Of a DNA stretch of 6,974 bases, positions 1-4,800 are shown piece after piece. Below the pieces are notes generated by a model that was not told the DNA's origin, searched no databases, and was given only the letters and a program-made list of their open reading frames with translations. How positions within the stretch are numbered: the stretch's first letter is position 1; the number at the start of each line of letters is the position of its first letter. Source of the DNA: Thermodesulfovibrio sp. (GTDB lineage: Bacteria; Nitrospirota; Thermodesulfovibrionia; Thermodesulfovibrionales; JdFR-85); NCBI GenBank assembly GCA_027050975.1, contig JALUAR010000239.1:1-6974 (forward strand), given 5' to 3'. The translations under genes were made by a program, and so were the position numbers.

Positions 1-1431
1 GTTGCAGTAGATGAAACACCGCCGGAGGTGATAAGGGTAAATCCTGCTGATGGAGCAGGTGCAGTAGGGACGAACACTGTGGTAGAGGTGCAGTTCAGTG
101 AGCAGATGGATGTGTCAAGTATTAATGGAACGACCTTCACAGTATCCACTGGAGGGATAAATATACCTGGTAAGATAAGACTGAATTCAGGAAAGGTAGC
201 GAGATTTATTCCTGAGCAGGCACTTGAGCCAATGACAGAGTATACGATAAATATATCATCCACAGTGAGGGACATAGCAGGCAATGAGATGGGGGTGCCA
301 TTCACATCAAGGTTCACAACTGGTGAAGGAGTGGACAACTTCCAGCCCATGGTGGTGAGTGTAAGTCCTGAGAATGGAGCAAACGGTGTACCTGTAGATA
401 CAACTGTTACGATTACCTTCTCAGAGCCAATGAGCCCCCTTACAATAAACTCCTCAACCTTCTACATTAGAGGTCCTGGCTATTACGATATTGTCAACGG
501 TACAATTATTCTTGGAAATGGAAATACTACAGCCACCTTTATACCAACATATCCTCTGTTTGCGGGCGCCAGTTATACTGTTTATGTAGAGGACGAAATA
601 AAAGATGTATCAGGAAATCCACTTATTTCGTCTTTTACGAGTAGATTCACGGCTGCGGAGACACCTAATCCGGAAGTACAGCCAACAGGTGCTACAGTGA
701 CAGTAAACCCACGCTCCATATTTGCAAACGGTAATGTTTCAACAACTATAATCGTGAGTAATATAAACAGAAACGGAACTCCTGTTCCAAATGGGACAGT
801 GATAGCTGTAACAGCAGAGCCTGCCTTTGTTCAGAATACAGTAGGGGGCAGTATCACAGGTAGCAGTATTGGCACAAGTCCTGACGCAAGATTTTTACTA
901 TTTAAAACCTATGGTGCAAAAATAGAGTTTTCATATACCCCTCCAGATCTTACAGGAATGAAACCCGGTGCTACAGCCAGTGGAGTGATTCAGATAGCCT
1001 CTGTTGATGGAGATAACAGGCCTGTTAGACTTGTAGCCCAGGGAGCAGTAACTCTCTTCCATGTAAGAAGTGCAACGGTAGTTGCAAGTCCTGATAGGTT
1101 CACGATAGGGCAACAGGGCTCATCTATCATAACAGTTACAGTAAAGGACTATAATGGCAATTTAGTTCCTGATGGTACAAGGGTTGGGCTTACTGTTGCT
1201 CCCATATTTGTCTCTTCTACCATGGGTGGAGCAATAGAGGGTGGTGTTACAAGCAGTGCAGACAGCCGAGTCCAGATATTCACCACAACAGGCGGAAAAT
1301 TTACAGCAACATATCTATCACCATCCCAGATAAGCCAGGCTGGTACTGAAACAATCCAGGTAGTGACTGTAGATAAAGACGGACATGTAACAGGACTTAT
1401 AAATACAGCAACAATCTATTTTGTGCAATAG
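1..1431 (+). CDS. Multidomain exported Ig-like repeat protein, C-terminal part
   Basis: The frame is open from base 1, so the N-terminus lies upstream. The GTG at 28 is internal, because the first Ig-like domain already begins before it (DETPP motif). The visible 476 residues hold four beta-sandwich units. Residues about 7-106 and 114-219 are SbsA-type Ig-like domains (Big_5 family), each opening with a P-x-V/VSVSPENGA-like motif, containing FSEPM/FSEQM, and ending FTSRFT. Residues about 231-355 and 358-476 are a second pair of similar units with N/DG-x-PVPNGT or LVPDGT turns. There are no catalytic motifs, no cysteines, and no membrane anchor or sorting signal at the C-terminus, which ends with the last strand (TIYFVQ). 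Such proteins are usually structural or adhesive surface components; that role is inferred. The gene precedes the cytochrome by 12 bases, so co-transcription is likely. The identity of the full-length protein cannot be told from this part. Confidence 0.9.
   Translation, partial: VAVDETPPEVIRVNPADGAGAVGTNTVVEVQFSEQMDVSSINGTTFTVSTGGINIPGKIRLNSGKVARFIPEQALEPMTEYTINISSTVRDIAGNEMGVPFTSRFTTGEGVDNFQPMVVSVSPENGANGVPVDTTVTITFSEPMSPLTINSSTFYIRGPGYYDIVNGTIILGNGNTTATFIPTYPLFAGASYTVYVEDEIKDVSGNPLISSFTSRFTAAETPNPEVQPTGATVTVNPRSIFANGNVSTTIIVSNINRNGTPVPNGTVIAVTAEPAFVQNTVGGSITGSSIGTSPDARFLLFKTYGAKIEFSYTPPDLTGMKPGATASGVIQIASVDGDNRPVRLVAQGAVTLFHVRSATVVASPDRFTIGQQGSSIITVTVKDYNGNLVPDGTRVGLTVAPIFVSSTMGGAIEGGVTSSADSRVQIFTTTGGKFTATYLSPSQISQAGTETIQVVTVDKDGHVTGLINTATIYFVQ
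19..657 (+). repeat. Two tandem SbsA-type Ig-like (Big_5) domains
   Basis: Two units of about 100-106 codons align end to end. Shared landmarks are a VNPADGA / VSPENGA opening, V(E/T)(V/I)xFSE(Q/P)M, a central F-I-P strand (ARFIPEQAL / ATFIPTYPL), a Y-T strand followed by (V/I)xDxxGN, and the closing FTSRFT. These are the hallmarks of the Big_5 family as found in S-layer protein SbsA and in many large bacterial surface proteins. The DETPPEV residues at the left edge are a typical inter-domain linker, so further copies probably lie upstream. Confidence 0.85.
691..1428 (+). repeat. Tandem pair of about 120-residue Ig-like units, family uncertain
   Basis: Residues about 231-355 and 358-476 of the first protein are diverged copies of each other. 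Landmarks match in order: an ATV-T/A-x-P strand with RSIFANG / DRFTIGQ, a long V-rich strand, N-G-x-P/L-VP-N/D-GT, A-x-P-x-FV, GG-S/A-I-x-G, SPDAR / SADSR, a G-A/G-K-I/F-x-F/A-T-Y strand, a G-x-x-x-x-x-I-Q-I/V strand and VD-G/K-DGxV. The N-terminal half recalls invasin/Big_1-type Ig domains, but the insert with GGSI/GGAI is not something I can assign to a named family. The copies differ at most residues, so this is an old duplication. Confidence 0.7.
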
Positions 1432-1438
1432 GAGGAGG
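1431..1438 (+). promoter_or_regulatory. Strong ribosome binding site for the cytochrome gene
   Basis: GGAGGAGG lies five bases before the ATG at 1444, and its first base is the last base of the upstream TAG stop. This near-perfect Shine-Dalgarno fixes the cytochrome start and suggests it is well translated from the shared message. Confidence 0.85.
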
Positions 1439-1443
1439 TTATA

Positions 1444-1803
1444 ATGTTTAACCACAGGCTAAATCTTCAGATTTTGATAGGATTAATCGCCCTTATGGTC
1501 TTGATGATATTTTTTAGTTATGCAATTGCTGGAGAGGAGATTGACAGAGGTATGATTATATACCAGGCAAACTGCCTTCAGTGTCATGGAGAAAAGGGCG
1601 ACGGTAGCGGGCCTGAGGCTGCACAGTTTAATCCAGGACCAGCAGACCTTACATCCACACAGATGGCCTCTGTGCCGGATTCCGTGCTTGAGAAGGCGAT
1701 AGTAGATGGAGTTCCTGGAATACCTATGCATTCCTGGGGTGGAATTCTGAGCAAGGATGATGTAACCTCCCTGATTCTCTATATAAGGACTTTACAAAAA
1801 TGA
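1444..1803 (+). CDS. Small monohaem c-type cytochrome, exported
   Basis: A complete 119-residue protein. Residues 9-29 form a hydrophobic segment ending in A-I-A, before G30. This can serve as a cleavable Sec signal or, if uncleaved, as a membrane anchor. The single haem-c site is CLQCH at residues 44-48, followed by GEKGDGSG, the usual class I cytochrome loop (Cytochrome_CBB3/Cytochrom_C-like family). M95 in GIPMHSW is the probable sixth haem ligand, matching the M-P/H-x-W-G-G pattern before the C-terminal helix (DDVTSLILYIRTL). The mature part, about 90 residues, is normal for a one-haem electron shuttle in the periplasm or on the membrane. The family is clear, but the redox partner is unknown. 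It sits between two large surface-protein genes with very short gaps and no respiratory enzyme beside it, which is an odd setting. It needs the cytochrome c maturation system, which is not seen here. Confidence 0.93.
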   Translation: MFNHRLNLQILIGLIALMVLMIFFSYAIAGEEIDRGMIIYQANCLQCHGEKGDGSGPEAAQFNPGPADLTSTQMASVPDSVLEKAIVDGVPGIPMHSWGGILSKDDVTSLILYIRTLQK

Positions 1804-1807
1804 GAGG
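1802..1807 (+). promoter_or_regulatory. Ribosome binding site choosing the RHS gene start
   Basis: GAGAGG overlaps the cytochrome TGA stop and leaves seven bases before the ATG at 1815, good Shine-Dalgarno spacing. A second in-frame ATG at 1800-1802 overlaps the same stop as ATGA and has AAGGA at 1785-1789, ten bases away. Either start gives the same signal peptide, with five extra residues for 1800. In both cases translation is probably coupled to that of the cytochrome. Confidence 0.6.
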
Positions 1808-1814
1808 CAGGTCA

Positions 1815-4800
1815 ATGAGAAGAAAGGATTTTAATTTGAAAAGACTAATTTTCTGTATCTTGTTGACTGTAATTATCTTTTTACCATATCTATCTGGTGC
1901 CCAGAATGCCATATTACTTGGAGGCATCCCCACTGACAGGGAAATAGACGCTGTGGCACTTTCTCCAGATACAGGAATAGCCTATGGTATAAGCGATGAA
2001 GAGAAGTCTCTTTATATCTTTGATCTCAAGAACTACACAATTAAAAAGGAGATAAGATTTAACAAAAAGCCAAGGGGCCTGGCCGTCAATCCGTTAAATA
2101 ACTTTGCATACATAACAGCAAAGGGCGATAGAGGTCATCACGGCCGTGGTTATAATCATGATGATAAAGACAGGGGGGTTTTATTTGTCGTGAACCCTGA
2201 TGGCGATATTATAAACGCTCTGACAATTCCGAAAGACCCGCAGGGCATTGCAATAAACCCTGATACCAGTGCAGCAGTAATAGCCATTGAGAAAGCACAG
2301 AAGCTGATCGTTTTATCCCTGGACACCTTTACAATAACCCAGGAAATACCCCTTCCAAACAGACCTGAACTTGTTTCCCTGGACACAGATTCAAACAGGG
2401 CAGCAGTAGTGGCATCAAAGGCGCACGGAGAGGGGAAACAAAACAGGCTACTAATAGTAGACCTTGGCACTGGCACGGTTGTCAATATAATAGAATTCAA
2501 AAAAGAGATTAAAGATGTGGCTGTTGACATAGAGAAAGATATAGCAGTTGTTACTGAAGAGGAAGGAATAACCCTTATAGACATAAATACCGGAGAGGTT
2601 GTTCATGAGATCAAGGACGATGAAGAAGACCATGAATCCCGAAAAGGCAGACATCACAAACATCACCACGAAGAAGACCACCTGGATGATATAGAGAATG
2701 TAGACATAAACCAGTCTACCCATATTGCAGTTATAACAAAGGAAGAGGGCTTTTTACTCTTAAACCTCAATGACAGGTCCTTCAGAGAATATCACCTTGA
2801 TGATAGAGAAGATTTAAAGGCAGTAGCCATTGATATATACAGAAATACTGCTATTATTGCAGGCAAAATCAAAGGAAAAAGACATCATAAAGGCAGAAAG
2901 GGAATCCTTATAGAAGTCCAGCTTCCAAACCCGGTGCCTGAAATAAGTAATCTTGTTCCAGACAGTGCACGTGTGGGAGATTCAGGATTTACACTCAGGG
3001 TGGAAGGAGAGAGATTTATTACCACCTCAACAGTACAGTTCAACCAGAACGAACTTTCCACTAAATTCATAGACAATAAAACTCTTGAAGCAACCGTACC
3101 ATCAACTCTGCTCTTAGAGCCCGGCAGTGTGCCTGTAACAGTAACCAATCCCCCTCCAGAGGGAGGTACTTCCGAGCCCTATCCTTTTATCATTAAATAT
3201 CCAGCACCTGTTCTGACATCCATAGTCCCTGATACTGTTCCTGCAAAGAGTCCAGATTTTACCTTGAAGGTCTATGGTGCTAATTTCAGGAACGGTTATA
3301 TAGTGAATCTCAATGGCGAAGACCTTGCAACCACATACGTCAATTCAGGTGAGCTTCATGCAATTGTGCCGGCAACGCTTATACAGACAAAAGGCCAATA
3401 TCCGGTAGTTGTTATAAGCACTGAAAGGCAGAACTCAAATGTTCTTTATTTAACTGTTATAGAGCCTAAACCAGTAATCAATAACTTTGCACCCAAGGAA
3501 GGAACCCCTGGTACGGTGGTCACAATTACAGGAGAGAATCTCAACTACAGCCCCAAGGTCTCATTCGCTGGTATAGATGCAACTGTCCTGAGTTACACCT
3601 CTACAGAGTTGAAGACTATTGTTCCACCAGCTGCTCAGACAGGGCCGATAACAATTATCACCACAGGTGGAAGTGCAGAGACACAGGAGCCCTTCACAGT
3701 GCTTGCAAGGCAGGACTTTTCATTGAATGTAAGCCCCTCCTCTGCCTCGATACCCTCAGGCGGGAGCGCATCTTTTGTGGTAGGACTTACCAGTACAGGT
3801 ACAGAACCGTTTACAGGAGTAGTGAAGTTATATGTAAACAATCCCGACATAACAGTTAGATTTGAGCCAGAGTATATTTCTGATAAAAAGACTTCACTGC
3901 TGACACTCACTGCAACCACAACTCTACAAGCTCCAACCACTATAACCATATCAGGTAAAGCCACTATAAATGGAGTGGAGATTACAAGAGAAGCTACCCT
4001 TACACTCAATCCTGTTGCACCGGGTACCACAACCCTAAGCGGCCAGGTCTTTGCATCAAAGGACGGCAGGCCGATAAAAGGGGTTACTCTCACAATAGGT
4101 GATATGACGACCTCAACAGATGATGCCGGTAATTTCATCTTTATAGACCCACCTGCAGGCGAGCAGGTGTTGATCATAGATGGAGATACGGCAAACCACG
4201 ACGGAATAACCTATCCATCAAGGCTACCAGTGCCAGTTACAATTACAGGTGGGCAGGACAACAAACTTCCCTATCCTGTGTATCTCCATGAGGTAAAGAC
4301 AGATTACTACACGGTAATTGATTCAACTAAGGATACCATAGTATCAGATCCTGAAATCCCTGACTTTCAGATGCTCATACCTGCAGGTACAGTGATTACA
4401 GGCTGGGATGGAAAGCCGAACGAGAAGATATCAGTGACAATGGTGCCTGTTGACAGGCTGCCAATAAAGCCACCACCTGATGGAGTATATGTCAGAAATG
4501 TATTTATGTACTACTTCTTTAAACCCGGAGGTGGAATCCCTAACAGACCTGTGCCTGTGGTAATGCCCAACGAGGCAGGTGCATTGCCTGGAGAGAGAGT
4601 GACACTCTGGTATTATGATGAATCCCCAGAGCCTGATCCTGATTCAAACCAGTGGAAGGTCTTTGGGATGGGTACTGTAAGTCCTGATGGAAAGAGTATT
4701 ATTCCTGACCCTGGAGTGGGTATACCGAAGTTCTGTTGCGGGGCAAGCTTTCCATCACCACCTTCACCACCACCGCCTCCACCTCCGTCTGATGATTGTC

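Noticed and set aside
28..30. GTG as the true start of the first gene
   Set aside because: The frame is open to base 1, the DETPP linker precedes it, and no signal peptide follows it.
931..1113. Small minus-strand frame with several cysteines
   Set aside because: It overlaps a well-supported Ig-like domain on the + strand and shows no ribosome binding site or family.
2156..2723. Two overlapping minus-strand open frames with hydrophobic products
   Set aside because: They oppose the propeller part of the RHS gene, whose blade pattern is clear. Their hydrophobicity is the complement of Asp/Glu/Lys-rich codons.
3635..4177. Minus-strand open frame of 180 codons
   Set aside because: It lies fully within the IPT, Ig and regulatory-like domains of the RHS gene, and its product looks like low-complexity V/S/P shadow sequence with no recognisable domain.
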